The position numbers and the translations under genes are program-made. Below the pieces are notes generated by a model. That model was not told where the DNA came from. It saw nothing but the letters and a program-made list of their open reading frames with translations, and made no database searches. A stretch of 62,000 nucleotides of DNA from Cristatella mucedo (Eukaryota; Bryozoa; Phylactolaemata; Cristatellidae): assembly GCA_009760855.2 (NCBI GenBank), contig WPIO01000059.1, positions 277,501 to 339,500 on the forward strand. Direction: 5' to 3'. This document shows, one piece after another, positions 1 to 11,547 of this stretch. How positions within the stretch are numbered: the stretch's first letter is position 1; each line of letters begins with the position of its first letter.

Positions 1-1074
1 GCCGCGCGCGCAGCCGCAGCTGCTCGACGTCTCGTACGACTCGTTGCTGACTCGAGGCTGAACATTTCGCATCGAAAAACTTTGAAAATTTTGCATCGAT
101 GCAGCGCCGCAATAAGAGCTTTTTCCAAGTCTGAAACGTGAGAGAAAGATGCTCGATTGCCGATAGGACAATACTTGATCGAGGCAGCGCAATTTAGCGT
201 GCGAAGCTCTGCTGACGGGTCGACCCCTGTCGAGCTTACGATACATTAGACATCCACGTTCTGGATGTCCAAGGTGTCTTAAGATATTGGTTGGTAAACT
301 GCAAGGTGTCCTTGCAAGCTCGTGGGACAGCCTCAGGTAGAAACACTGCGAACTGATCGAAGGAACCTTATTTATGGCCTTGGGTCCTGTGTGTGCGTGC
401 GTACGCGTGCTTTTGTATGCTGTAATTTAATGCAAGGTTCAAAGTTGTGTACCGGCTGCAGGCCCTGAAGAGTCGCTCAGCAGGGGACACGCGCACATAA
501 CTTTGCATGTCCATTGTACAGAAAAGTCGATTAAGAGAAGGGTTTCGAGCGACCGTTGTCAATGGGTCGGTCGGAGAGCGGAGGCGAGTGCCCTCAAGCT
601 TAACGCCGTGGTGTATCTTTGATGGGCGACGGGGTGATTGCTGAAAAGCATGAAGCTGCGGACGAGCTCAGGTCGCAGAGTCAGGCCGCCGCCGCCGCCT
701 AATTATCTTTGATCGAAAGAACGAGAACTTCACTGCTGCTGCCTCTTTAGCTCTAATTCCCACCGCCATATTCCTTCCCCCAGCCGATAACTTTGTAAGG
801 CTCATTGTCAGATGGTCTTTGTGACTCAGCTGACAGCAGGCTCGCTCGTTTGTATAATTGCCAGGGTCATGAATATTTCAGCACGAAATGTTCCCGCAGA
901 GAGCGGAGCTTTCTCGCTCCGCACGACACTCCGCTCTCTTCACGCGCATCGCTGCTCACCCGTGGCGCAGCTGCGGGTGAGCAGCGCTTTGCCCCGTCTC
1001 GAGCAGTCACGCGGAGGGCGGTCCCGAGAGCTCGTCGAATAATTATCGCCCAGTGCTTACATTAGCGGAGATCT

Positions 1075-1076
<2 letters not shown>
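1..1076. other. Left-edge flank, no gene recognised
   Basis: No open frame here looks protein-like and no known repeat was recognised. Short frames at 368-562 and 805-1065 have no family resemblance. At 949-983 a 12-base inverted repeat (GCTGCTCACCCG and its complement) surrounds an 11-base spacer. Confidence 0.5.

Positions 1077-1139
<63 letters not shown>
1077..1139. repeat. (GA)n microsatellite, 63 bp
   Basis: A pure GA dinucleotide run. The long frames crossing it are repeat artefacts (Arg-Glu or Glu-Arg strings). Confidence 0.97.
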
Positions 1140-1143
<4 letters not shown>

Positions 1144-4140
1144 GCTTTCGAAGCCGCGCAGGCGGAAAGGCGCGGAACGACGGAGTCGCAGACGACCTTC
1201 GCAGTCAGTCGTCCGCAGCCAGCGTTGCATACCGTCATCAGCTAATGTGGCTACTTTTGTTCATACAGCCGTGTATGTCTGCCATGGGTACAGCGCTCAT
1301 AGCAGGCTGTTCAACAAGGTCGCCGGCGTCCATGTTGAACAACCCGAGCACTGTGCCCATACACAGCAGACTGGCACGGCTGTACGAACGAATGTCGCAG
1401 CATTAACTATTCTAATAAATCGGGTTTTTGGTTTAGAGTTCAAGTCCAAGGGCTGAGGATTTAGAATTTAGGTGTCAGAAAAAAATTATTGTCATATTAG
1501 AAATTATTATTATTAGAAATTAGTATTAGAAACTCTAAATTGAAAATATAACTAAAAACGTGCCTATTTAACGTAAACATAAACGTACTCTGGCGACCAC
1601 GAACATCCTGCTTGCGAGCCCTGAGCTGTAGCATAAATAAACGACGCCACATTAGATGTGTCGGGCCCGTGCTTGGGTGAGGGGCAACGGTCGCTGGCGG
1701 CCCCTTTATGTCCGTTTACTCTCCCATGCTGCCGCTGACGCCCGGCGAAGTGGTTCCGGGTCAGTTCTCTCGCTAATCCCGAGGCATACCTCGAATACCG
1801 TATGGAGCGCTCGTTAACAAGCGCCCCGTGCAGTCCCGCGCAGGTCGGGCGAGCGACCCTAGTTTCAGCAGGAAAGGGTACTAAATGCGCCGAGCGCGCA
1901 TGACGCGCGGGACCGGAAACTCCGCCCGTCTAGTTCCGACCGCCGCTTGAGCCGCCCACTTCCGGCACGCTGCTTGAAAGAGACTGGCGCGCTTACAAGG
2001 CTGCAGCAACAGCTGCAGGACAATACAGCCGCGGGTGCGAAACGATCGAGGCGTAGCCGCTGCCTCGTGAGTCCGAGGTCAGAGGTCAGAGGATCTTGGA
2101 GCGCATTCGCCGCTCTCGCTCGCGCGAGCCAGTGCAGGTTACTGCAGCGTTCCGGAATCCGTCTTGTCGTTCAGCCTTCAATAATCTCGCTGAGTCGCGC
2201 AGGAGATCGCGTCCAGTTCTTCAAGACGCCGCGCAGGGGATTCACCCAGAAGACTGCCCAGCGAGGTACTTTTACCCGACGGTTACGTGAGCGGTTTTAT
2301 CAGGACGGTTTACCCGGTTTACCTGAACGTCGCTACCAGACCCTGCCGGCACTTTCTCAGTTAGCAATCGAGGATAGCGCCGTTGCAGGTGAACTTTCGC
2401 TTAGCTAGACGCGCCGGTACGTCGTAGTTGTCATGGGTATGGCTAACGCACTCGATTACAGTTACCGTTAGAGCGTTAGACACTGTAGACACTGTTAGAG
2501 CACACTCACTTTTCACGCTGCTTAACGCGCTTGCGTATCTATTTATTTATTTATTTATATCTATTTATTTATCCGTGGCTAAAAGGCGAGCACGGAGCAC
2601 CGAGCGAAACTACGCGGTTTCGTTCGTACATTCATTCATTCATTCATATGGCCATCTTTTTGGTGGGCTCTCTGCACGACGAGCCCGCCAAAACGCCCCG
2701 GTCTCGCTGCCGCGAGTGAGCAGTCTGCTTGCATCGTCGCCAGGGCGACGGCCGAGCGGCGACGCCCGCAGCGAAGCTCTCAAAATCGAATGCGAAGAAG
2801 AAGAGCGCCGGGTCATTGCATTGCACGCCGCCAATGCAATGAAGACGGAGCCGCTTGTCACGTGTCGGTCGCGGTCAGAGGGCGAGGGTAGCCGACGGAC
2901 GTTTTCCTGGTACCTTTCTTTTAAAAGCAGGAACGCGGCTCCGTCTTCCTTGCGCGCGTCTTGAACGGAGAGCGAGAGCCGCGCACAGACAGACGGTTGA
3001 AGGAGGGTCTCTCGAAGGCCGAAGGCTGAAGCTCGACGCGTGTTTTGAGGCGCTTAGAAATGTACGCAGACTGAGCGCAGTCGCTTCGGCAAGTGCTGCC
3101 GACAGCGGAAGCCGCATCGAAGAGGCCTCTTCGACGATTCGCTCCTCCCATCGAAGCGAGCGCTCGTGCCGTCGGAGAGGGAATGCACAGCTCTGCTGCG
3201 GCCTTGGTCGCGTGTCCGTGCGGCGAATGTCGGCGCGTCGACGCCGCTCGGATAGCGCTCGCTCGCTCCTCCCACGCCCACTCCCGGATGTGGGTGGCCG
3301 CCCCCTGGCCTGCGACCCTCCGCACATACGTATGCAGCCAAGTAGCCCCCTAAAAATGTGCTCCGAGCTCTGGCAGGCAGTGCAGCTGCAAAAGTGACAG
3401 CTATTGAACGCGACGCTCAGCAGCGTCGCGAGATTAATGCAGACTTACCGCTCCCAGTAGAATAGCCCTTAATGAGAATCGCTTGCCTTCGTACGCCTTC
3501 GTAGCTGTCGCGGCAGGTGCTGCCCAACACCGAGGCGTGCGAATGGCTGGCGGACTAGCGTAGCGACGATGGACCCAAGGGAGCGTTTGGGTCTCGGCCC
3601 CGTCGAGCAGCAACTTTGGTCTCGCATCAATCTGGCTGCACAGTCCAAGACAGACTAGCTCTGCTCTACCTGCTAGGACGCCGTTATGCCTGGCTCTCGC
3701 ATCGGACAGTCGCCAGCGGTGCGATCGCGCTACTGAGACTCTGCGCGCCGCCGCCGCGAAGTCTCAGTGGCCGCCGCGGAGACGCTCCGTCGCTGCGCAG
3801 AGTAAGCGCACAGCTGGCGCTCACGCGTGTCCGTGCAATTCGAAGGATTGCGAACGCCAGCTTTAGTTCACGACGCCAAGCTTGCAAGTTCACGACCCCA
3901 AGCTCGCTCGCTCACTCGGTCTAGGCACTCGCTACGGTAGACCAGAGGTCAGCCTCGCGCTCGCAGCATGTTCGCTCAGCAATTCCAAGGGCTGCGGCGG
4001 CCGCTTGCCTGGCCGGTGCTCTCGCACCACGTGCTGCTGCGGCCGCCCTGCGCTCGCTAGCCGGCTGTCGATTCTGCTGCGGTAAAGCAGGCTGCAGCGC
4101 TAGCTGCCATTCTACCGAGTCTACCACCCTGTCGTTGCAG
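1140..4140. other. GC-rich, CpG-rich region upstream of the 4.1 kb exon
   Basis: About 3 kb, with 1140-1450 and 1560-4140 rich in CpG and 1450-1560 AT-rich. Long overlapping frames occur on both strands, as expected in GC-rich DNA, and none resembles a protein family. The region ends in a good splice acceptor (pyrimidine-rich ...GTCGTTGCAG, ending at 4140). Inference: it contains the promoter and possible 5' non-coding exons of the gene whose first coding exon begins at 4217. Confidence 0.45.
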
Positions 4141-4167
4141 GTGACGCAAGAAGCTCCTGCTCCCATA

Positions 4168-4191
4168 ATGGCTCGTGTCGATTGCTCGTGA
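4168..4191 (+). CDS. Short upstream ORF (7 codons) in the leader of the 4217 gene
   Basis: An ATG at 4168 opens a seven-codon frame (MARVDCS) ending in TGA, 25 bases before the ATG at 4217. It is out of frame with the main CDS. An in-frame TAA at 4166-4168 blocks any upstream extension of the main frame. If transcribed, it would be a classical translation-dampening uORF. Seen in sequence; function is inferred. Confidence 0.4.
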   Translation: MARVDCS

Positions 4192-4216
4192 GCGATTGCA
4201 TTACCGACTTGACGAG

Positions 4217-5084
4217 ATGACGCAGGCCTCTGACATTGTCAGCGACAACGGCAGCTCGTCGTTGAACAAAGAGCGCACGCGACCCGCACACCATGCGGAT
4301 CCAATTGGCAGCACCATCCGACGGAAGACAGCACGAGCACGCCAGAGCTACTTCGATGGGGCGACGCTTGAGAACGAAGGAGCTGCCAGCCAATGTGACA
4401 CTGTCAGGCGACGACGGCAGAAGTCGGTGGCGTATTGGCAGCAAGGCAGCGATGGCGGCGATGGGCTTGTGGCAGAGGAAACAGATTCTGGCATCGCCTT
4501 GACTACTGAGTGCGAGCTTTTGACATCAGCTTGCTCTGGAAATGGAGATCGCCCCGCTATCGATGCCGCCAGACGAAAGCTGCACGCGGCCACAGGGTCG
4601 ATCCAGACGGCCTCGCTAAAAGTGCCCGATGCGTCTCAGTGGGGCAGTGCCTTTGACACCATGGTCGCCGAGCTTCGGTGTCGGCTGCCTGGTGCTTCCG
4701 GCCCAGACAAACTCACTGCCTCTGCTCGCGAGCGCCCAGAGCAGCCACGTGACGGCGAGCCAGCGGCTGAGGCGCGCGACAGTAGTCCCGCAGCAGCCGT
4801 GTGGACGAAAGCTGCCAGCCAGGGTTTCGAGCAGCAGAGCGGCGGCGAAAGTCAAGATGGCAGCAGCTGCGTTGGCAGCAGCGAGAGCGGCAACTGCTGC
4901 CGCGAAGAATGGAGTGCCGTCAATCGTGCCAATAACGACGGCTCCGACGCCGGGACTGACTGTGGTAATGGCAGCGTCGCTACAGGTAACCAGGTCCCGT
5001 GCACGTTCAGAGATATTATATATAGAAGAACTGGCAAAAGCCTCACAATCGATATTGTTCCGCCGATAGTCAAGACAGCCAGCA
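4217..5084 (+). CDS. First coding exon of an unrecognised plus-strand gene
   Basis: An 868-base open frame (289 codons and one base). It starts at the first in-frame ATG after an in-frame TAA at 4166; the exon probably begins at 4141 after a good acceptor. The protein is hydrophilic and rich in Ser, Ala, Gly and Gln, with no signal peptide or membrane segment, and looks largely disordered. It holds a basic patch (RRKTARAR), a segment reading WGSAFDTMVAELRCRLPG, and a more ordered C-terminal stretch (FRDIIYRRTGKSLTIDIVPP). The frame runs into a stop at 5090, but a strong donor (GTAAGT) lies at 5085. Splicing there leaves phase 1, matching the acceptor at 10171. I do not recognise the family. 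Confidence 0.5.
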
Positions 5085-5194
5085 GTAAGTAGATGCTCCT
5101 TCCTATCAGCTCAGCCGCCCGCAAAAGGTCCGATATTCAGCCAGCAAATTAAGCTTTGAGTTAATGACACACAGTATTTGCTCATATATAGCAA

Positions 5195-5330
5195 TGCACT
5201 TCATTTGTATAGCACCCTGATCTCTATCTAGGTATTTCACAAATGCCGCCGGGGCTGGAGCCCACGACCACGAAAGTCGATGGCACCTTGCCCGTGAGCC
5301 AAGGCTCAAAAGGGCATCGCTATGGCAGCG
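5195..5330 (-). repeat. tRNA-derived SINE, family S2
   Basis: On the minus strand a tRNA-like head (box A-like GGCTCACGGGCAAGG, box B-like GGGCTCCAGCCCC) is followed by a tail containing CCTAGATAGAGATCAGGGTGC. The tail matches those of copies at 27612, 38855 and 47215. The copy is diverged. Confidence 0.6.
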
Positions 5331-6592
5331 GGGAGGGAGTCCAATCCACCCGCTGAGATGGCGAAGACTTTAAACTAGCGAGTTTCTCCTAACTGGGGGC
5401 AGGTACACGTACCTCATCGCGGCATAGCATTATGCCATATATGTACATTGATTTCATTACGCGAGTGCCTAAAAACTGAGGGTTCCGTATTCGCATCTGA
5501 GATGGACACAACGTTGTACATAATTCTAGTCCTTAATGCAGGTTCGATGCCAAGCGTTGACACAACAGTTCCTATGGTCATCTAATCTGAAGTTGTAAAT
5601 CGACCTCTGACCTGGCCGAGCCCAGATGCATTGACTAAATAAAGAATAAGTTATTGTGGACTGCCTCGATGGCCCCTTCGCCGGAGCTACGCGCTGCTGT
5701 CACTCAGCTGGCGGACGGAGAGAGGAGCACGCAGGCCCAGCCTGAGCGAGACGTACTGACGTGTCCAGTTTAGGCTTCGTGTGCACATTCTCATAGACCA
5801 TGTCGAATATATTGTTCGCGTACACTTAAAGGACGATGAAGGTCAAGGATCGAGCCGCTTCTCCTACGCATCGCACCTGCAAGCAGAGCTGGAGCGTGTG
5901 CGGGCCGTAATTTCGTACGAATTAGCAATTCGTCCTCCATACTATAGATTTACAGACCCGTCCGGGTGCGTTCCCGTTTGGAGACGATGCCCGGCAACTT
6001 TCTGCATAGTCTGCCTGCGGCCCTGGATGGGATAAAGCGCGTCTGCAATCTTTGCGTCAGCAATCGTCCCAGCCAGCATACAATCAGCTGGTCACTAGCC
6101 ACCGCCCCACCCCTGGGCTCGTCGTGGAGTAGAAGAGGGTGCTAGAATTGCTCGGGTCCCCAATGGGAATGCAACGAGTGAAATGCTACGAGTCGAACGG
6201 CCCTTGGGGGAGGGGCGGGACTGCAGAGGCTCGGGCTGACTAGTGCATGCGCATTGAGACAGTTCCGGGCTCCTGTGGCACTCTGGCGTCCCCGCCCCCG
6301 AAACTGTGCAGCCGCTACATGCAGCACCCATTCGCCTACAGTTGGCTGCAGTGACCAAAGTGAACACTGGCTGCCGCCAGGTGGCGCAGACAGCGTCGTC
6401 CTGTGCACAGTCGTCCAGTAGAACTTCTTTGTACGTCGCTCGCCGGCAGTGCTCCAATGTGCCAACGGTCTCCTTAACAATGACGTATTCCATACTCATC
6501 ACGATCGCGGTTTAATGAAGTTATGGACAGGAACTACAGAGACAGAGTCGCATCGATGATCGTCATTGGTCGCCATCTGTGCCCCAAGAGTA
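5331..6592. other. Intronic sequence, no gene recognised
   Basis: If the 4.2 kb gene is real this is its first intron. A frame at 5774-5955 reads somewhat protein-like (HVEYIVRVHLKDDEGQ) behind a weak acceptor, but its phase does not match the exon ending at 5084 and no homology was recognised. Confidence 0.4.
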
Positions 6593-6639
6593 CCTGACAC
6601 GCTGCGCTGCACTGTACCAGTGCAGCGCAGCGTGTCAGG
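6593..6639. repeat. Perfect 22-bp inverted repeat with 3-base loop
   Basis: Arms 6593-6614 and 6618-6639 are exact reverse complements around TAC. No terminal duplication or transposon feature was seen nearby. Confidence 0.95.
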
Positions 6640-6658
6640 GATGGAAGGATGACCTCTG

Positions 6659-6727
6659 ACCACACACACACGCACGCACACACGCACGCACGCACGCGCA
6701 CGCACGCACGCACGCACGCACGCACAC
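6659..6727. repeat. CA/CGCA compound microsatellite
   Basis: Alternating CACA and CGCA units over about 70 bases, ending in ATATATA. It can form alternating purine-pyrimidine (Z-type) DNA. Confidence 0.9.
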
Positions 6728-7526
6728 ATATATAGTGGCTCTCGCTGAATCCGCTCCCTGTGGTTCAGATGCATTTTATCAATTGGAAGCTGATGGATTT
6801 GTGGCAAAAGCTGCCAAACGCTAAGGATGGAGATGTCGCGTGTGTTGGGTTTTTCTTTTCGTGCCGAACAGGCATATCGAAGGGTTAGCATACGGCCTTG
6901 ACGGATGGCGATTCCCAAGTGTTGTTGGTGGCTTGGCGGTCAGATGGACGGGCACTTATCGGCTGGCAAAGCTGGCGCTACGGCTCTGCGAGGCAGTCAC
7001 GACGTCCGTCCTTTACTGAAGCCGAGCGAGGGGGCAGCGGGTCTGATGAGACTTAACGTGATTGTCGCTGATGCAATTAGACACCGGGGCTGTTGCAATA
7101 GCTCATTACTGGCAGCTCACGCATTCTATTGATTTAGCAAGACTCCCGCATGCTCTGCCTTTGCCTCCTGCTATTAGCTCTGCGCATGAATTATAGCTAG
7201 CGGAGTGGGCCTAGTCGTGGTGCCCAGCTGTCATTATCAGTCGGCCACCTCGCGGGGGTGGGGTGAATGAGGCCCGAAAGTTGGTGAGAGCCTAACTTTC
7301 GGCTGGCTTGACGGGATAGCGCCGTTACACGCACAGCAAGCTCTCTGTAATCGAATGCACCAGTCATTTGCAATGCTACGATCAGCACTGCAAGCGTACC
7401 AATGCGAGGCTCGTGCATATGTACGAGTGCATACGTGCATAAGGCCTGCTGGGTAGAGCACAATCGAAATGACGCCCCGCTGTCACACTCGTAGCCGGCT
7501 TTATATTTCACAAGTACACATGAGAC

Positions 7527-7569
7527 GCATGTCCTCAGAGAGGACATGCAACTCAGAGAGGACATGCAA
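7527..7569. repeat. Hairpin plus tandem 18-mer
   Basis: GCATGTCCTC and its complement are separated by three bases at 7527-7549. The 18-base unit at 7534-7551 repeats exactly at 7552-7569. Confidence 0.85.
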
Positions 7570-8019
7570 CTATCGCTGTTTCAAAAAACTAATCCATGCC
7601 GTCGGCGGAAATTTTTCTTCCAGCCTTACTTGTGTCCCTTGAATTTATTGAGTTGACATGACACATTTCACCTGTGATTAAGGAGACGCGTATTCAACTT
7701 CAATACTTGGGTTCTTAACTATGACTGAACATAACAAATTTATTTCGATCCGTAACTCACGAAAGCCACGAGGTAAGAATGATCAGGAGAATGATAAGAA
7801 TGATCACCAATTTCAGGCACTCATAGCTCTCAGCCAACCTCAAATTCTTTGGAAATCGTGCCTTCAGTGTGTGTGCTCCAAAAGCCTGCACCCACTACTG
7901 ACATCATGATATTATCTGACTTGAAATTTAAAAAGGACGCTTGAAGCCCACTTGGTACTCGCAGCGCTTGTTTAGTCCGTGCGAATCGTCTCGTATGTGC
8001 TTAAGTGCGCTGAAATTGT

Positions 8020-8052
8020 GCAAGCATGTCAGTAATCAACTGACATGCTTGC
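8020..8052. repeat. Perfect 14-bp inverted repeat with 5-base loop
   Basis: GCAAGCATGTCAGT at 8020-8033 and its exact complement at 8039-8052 flank AATCA. Confidence 0.93.
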
Positions 8053-8214
8053 CTATGTAGAGTGCCTAGAGAGAGATTCAGAACGTTTTCGGAATAGACA
8101 TAGCGTACCTTAAGTGTCAAGAGAGAACATTTTAATTATATCCACTGCTCGGCTAGTAGTAGCCATAAGTCTTTTGTATGCACCGAACTCCATCAGTAAT
8201 TCAATAAAAAATGT

Positions 8215-8650
8215 TTAAACTTAGTGGGCGCTAGAGTTTTCTATAGACGCTCTTAACCGAAGTGGCTTTCGGCTCGGATGCGGTTGTAGATGGTACTTCG
8301 TCTCACGAAGCGAAGAGAAAGCGAAAAACAGAAAAAGCTGTATCAATCAAAAGAGTAGCGGGCGAAGCAGCCACAGAGGAACGAGGCTGGAAATGGCTCG
8401 CCGGAGTCGACGATAGCAAGGGTGAATATGTCATTCCGAAAGAAATTGTAATGAGCTTGACAGTCTAAGACCTGCAGAGCAATAGTTTCTGACCTATCGC
8501 CAGGGCAGAAAGTTGTTGAATGTATGCAAGTGCCGCTTTGGTGCTTAGCAGTCACTGTAGAGGTTTGGTGTAATTTTTGAAGTCCCGCCTGATTCGAGAT
8601 ATGATACTGTAGCATAGAGATAGCACGAGAGTCATAGATACGATTCAAAG
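8215..8650 (-). mobile_element. Decayed non-LTR retrotransposon 3' end, family B
   Basis: Diverged copy of the family seen at 30277 and 47793. Shared landmarks in the same order on the plus strand are GTGGCTTTCGG, the CTTCGTCTCACG / AAGAGAAAG block and GACCTGCAGAGC. The frame at 8262-8468 falls inside it and is not a gene. Confidence 0.6.
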
Positions 8651-9029
8651 AGAGAGAGAGAGAAGGACGAACTGTGATAAAAAAATTGCCCTAAGCAAAG
8701 GGAGAAAGACCACGTGATGGCTGACAGTGGATGCTTCTCGAGAAAATGAGTTTTTAATAAGTCAGGCGAGAGCCAAAGACAACAGTCAGGATGTGAGCGC
8801 CAGATTAGGATCGGACTACTCAGCTCCGACTAAAATGGGTGGATAAAATCCGTCTGACATGACGTCAATTGACTGTCCCGACTAACTTTGATGATCCTTA
8901 GAAAGAGCGGTTCAGTTTAATCATCGTCAGGCTTAAGAGCGCATGGTTGACAGGCCAAACAGGTGTAGTTCAGAAATCAGAGAACCATAACGCTCAAAAT
9001 CGCCTCTTTCAGCATATCTCCTCTTGAAT

Positions 9030-9680
9030 CTACGTGAAATTTAGGCGTCCCCTTCCACGTGACCTATCACTAAATGATCACATCAGCTCCACAGTCAATT
9101 CAGCCTACTTTCAGATACATGAGATTGCTAAAAGTCGGGTTTGCTTAGACGGGGAACTACATCTAGATTGGTCCATGCATTTTTGCGACTTTCCACTTCG
9201 ACTTCTGCAACTCGCTGCTTGCTGCTTGTCTACCGTAGTTTGCAATCAGGCGCTCGCAGCTGGTGCAAAGCTCTTCATCTAGGCTTCACCTTCACCTTTG
9301 GCCTTTGGTTTGAACCTTTGGTGAACGTCGCAGGTGCCACATCATCGCGCCACTTCTCGCCGACCTGCACTGGCTCCCAGTCAAGCAGCGAATCGACTTC
9401 AAGGTCCTGTCACTCACTTATAGGTACCTTCATTCTTTGGCTCCAGCCTACCTATCAGATCAACTCCCCGCCGGGCTAGGCATCGTACTACCCACTTTTC
9501 GGAATCTAATCGTTTAGCTGCATCGTTTACCTATACCTCGTGCAAACTTCAAATCCTTCTGAGACCGTGCCTTTAGTTCGTATGCTCCCAAAGCCTGGAA
9601 CTCACTTCCGACTGGCGTCACGACATCCCCAATCATAGCTTATCTGCCTAAAAAACAGTTTATGCATATAAACAAAAAAA
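9030..9680 (+). mobile_element. L2/CR1-like LINE fragment, family A
   Basis: Conceptual translation with frameshifts gives RDLSLNDHISSTVNSAY and the C-terminal region of the family A reverse-transcriptase ORF, ending in PKAWNSLP-like sequence. It is 5'-truncated, and its 3' side is cut by a SINE. Confidence 0.75.
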
Positions 9681-9855
9681 TACTAGCCTATTTAACAGCT
9701 TCTTTTGAATAACGACAGAAGAGCCTTGGCGGTTATCACCACCTCTTGCAGCGGCAATAAAGGATCGCTCACCGATGCAGGATTCGAATCCATGACCTTG
9801 GACCCGAGGTCGTGAAAAGCAACCGCCTTACCTAGTGTGCCATCACGGCTCACCA
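9681..9855 (-). repeat. tRNA-derived SINE, family S1
   Basis: The minus strand carries box A-like TGGCACACTAGG and box B-like ATTCGAATCC, followed by a conserved body with GACAGAAGAGCC (plus-strand reading) and a 3' end near TTTAACAGC. The same unit is found at 28478 and 33047. It lies against the 3' end of a family A LINE fragment. Confidence 0.8.
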
Positions 9856-10170
9856 TGTCTATGGTAAATGGCCCGGATGAGCTCAGATTTAGCATGTGCA
9901 GAGAGCCAGCCGGCCATCTGAGCAGCAGCCCCCAACCTGAACTCATTCAGGTTGTTCCTAAAGCCCGATTCTCAGGTAGTAGCTGGACAGTTTTTCAGTT
10001 ACGCGATTTTTCTTGCCCTTATGTGGACATGCACGCGCATGTACATCTACGTATATGTGGCTGAACAGTTGTCTATGTCTGTATATATATCCGTTTTTCA
10101 GTGTACTGTATATGTCTGTACGTGCACCTGATCGCTCTGATTGCTTATTCGTGCATTCTGCTTCTTTTAG

Positions 10171-10463
10171 ATAACGAGGTGTGGATTAAGCTGAGAAACG
10201 ATCAAGACGACGGCCTGTTCGGCAAGAACGCTCTCAAGACTCGCCATTCGCTGCCGCAGCCAGCAAGTTCGCATCGCATGGGCGAGAAGAAGAAGAGATC
10301 GGGCGGAGCAGGCGAACAGCCGTCAGGGCGATTTCAAAAGCTTCGCAGACTCTTCAGTCTGGGAGTCAGCAAGAAAGAGCAAAGTGCTCGCGGCCGAACG
10401 AGGGTAACCGTGAAGGGCGACGGTGGCGGCGGCGGCGGCGGCTGCGGCCAGCGAGATCAGTAG
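10171..10463 (+). CDS. Second exon of the unrecognised 4.2 kb gene (3' end uncertain)
   Basis: The acceptor CTTCTTTTAG ends at 10170. With phase 1 carried from 5084 the frame reads NNEVWIKLRNDQDDGLFGKN, then a Ser/Lys-rich basic stretch with GRFQKLRRLFSLGVSKKEQS. This is the same basic, low-complexity style as the upstream exon. The frame may end at the TAG at 10461 after a poly-Gly run, or it may splice at a moderate donor (AGG/GTAACC at 10404, phase 0) to an exon I could not find. The intervening 5.1 kb intron contains SINE and hairpin sequence. Support is phase continuity and composition, not homology. Confidence 0.45.
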
Positions 10464-11159
10464 CAGGAGGAACCCGCGAGCCAGCAGCAGCAGCTCGACA
10501 CGCGACTCGACGCGTGGCTTAGGGCCAGCCACGCCGGGATGCGCTGCATCCGGTTGCTTATCCATCCGTTTGCGTGCTTTGAAACTGCCCAGAGAGAGTG
10601 ATTCTTATCCGCCGGGACACCAGCCGACCAGCTTATAGACAATAGCTCGCCAGCGCTGCTGCTGCATCGACCACCGCTGAATCGCTGAGCCGCTTGTGGC
10701 ATTTACACAACGGGGAAACTATCGGTTCCCATTGGTCCCCACCACCCGGCTACCGCATGGACTTCCAATTAATGCCTCTCACCTGGCTCGACTCTTATGC
10801 CATTCAAGCCGCACTGTGCAAACGCCAGCACAAAGCACGCAGTGCAAACAATCTATTTATATATGTACGCTCGTGGCTGAAGACACCCTTTGTGTTTTCT
10901 TCGCTTCAAGTCGCTTGCGAAGCTTTGCTGTATTAATGGCACGGGTCGCTAGTTCGTGCGGATCGCACGAGAAAGACCTTCGGCTGGCAATGATATGCCT
11001 ATCCCCCACTGGCTGCATATCTATGGATTCCTCAAGAGCCGGTCCTTCCGGCAACGGATAGCGTTAGTGCTCAGCTAGACAAGACGATGCTTGAGACAAA
11101 CCAATGGAACTTGAATCAGCGTGTTGCACGGTTTTAAATACTTTGCTCATCGTCAACCG

Positions 11160-11285
11160 GTTATAATAATATTAATAATGATATATTTGTTATAGCGCCC
11201 TCAGAGAACTCGATCTCTTTTTGACACTTACCATGGTTAGAGGTGACATACACAGGGTCAGCATGCATGTACGGTTAAAACAGTA
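11160..11285 (-). mobile_element. Family A LINE 3' end
   Basis: AAT-rich tail followed by the diagnostic block GCGCCCTCAGAGAACTCGAT, which is the 3' terminus of the L2/CR1-like family read on the opposite strand. Confidence 0.75.
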
Positions 11286-11289
11286 CGCA

Positions 11290-11545
11290 CAGTGATGTAA
11301 TGTAATGTATCTCCGTCTGTAACTCCAAAAAGCCATAAACACTATGTGGGTGTTACGCAGGAGAGTTTTGTATAGCGCACTCACAGCCTAAGCGGCTTTC
11401 GGTACGCACTCGGTAGCAAACAGACTTCATCTCACGAAACAAAGAGAAAATGGGAAGCTTAGCAGGGTAGCAGTTGAGAGCAGTTGAGGTAGTAGCAAGT
11501 GAGTGTCGGCACGAGCATGAGCACGCAAGGGAAAATTGCACGGAC
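11290..11545 (-). mobile_element. Family B LINE 3' end
   Basis: Starts with the (ATGTA)n tail and reads through ATCTCCGTCTGTAACTCC to the block encoding the family B C-terminus (minus strand: [20 protein letters not shown]). 5'-truncated. Confidence 0.8.
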
Positions 11546-11547
11546 CC

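Noticed and set aside
5774-5955. Protein-like segment HVEYIVRVHLKDDEGQ as an exon
   Set aside because: The acceptor is weak, its phase does not match the 5084 donor, and a vague PX-domain resemblance could not be supported.
8262-8468. 68-codon Lys-rich frame as a small gene
   Set aside because: It falls inside a decayed family B LINE and its landmarks match other copies.
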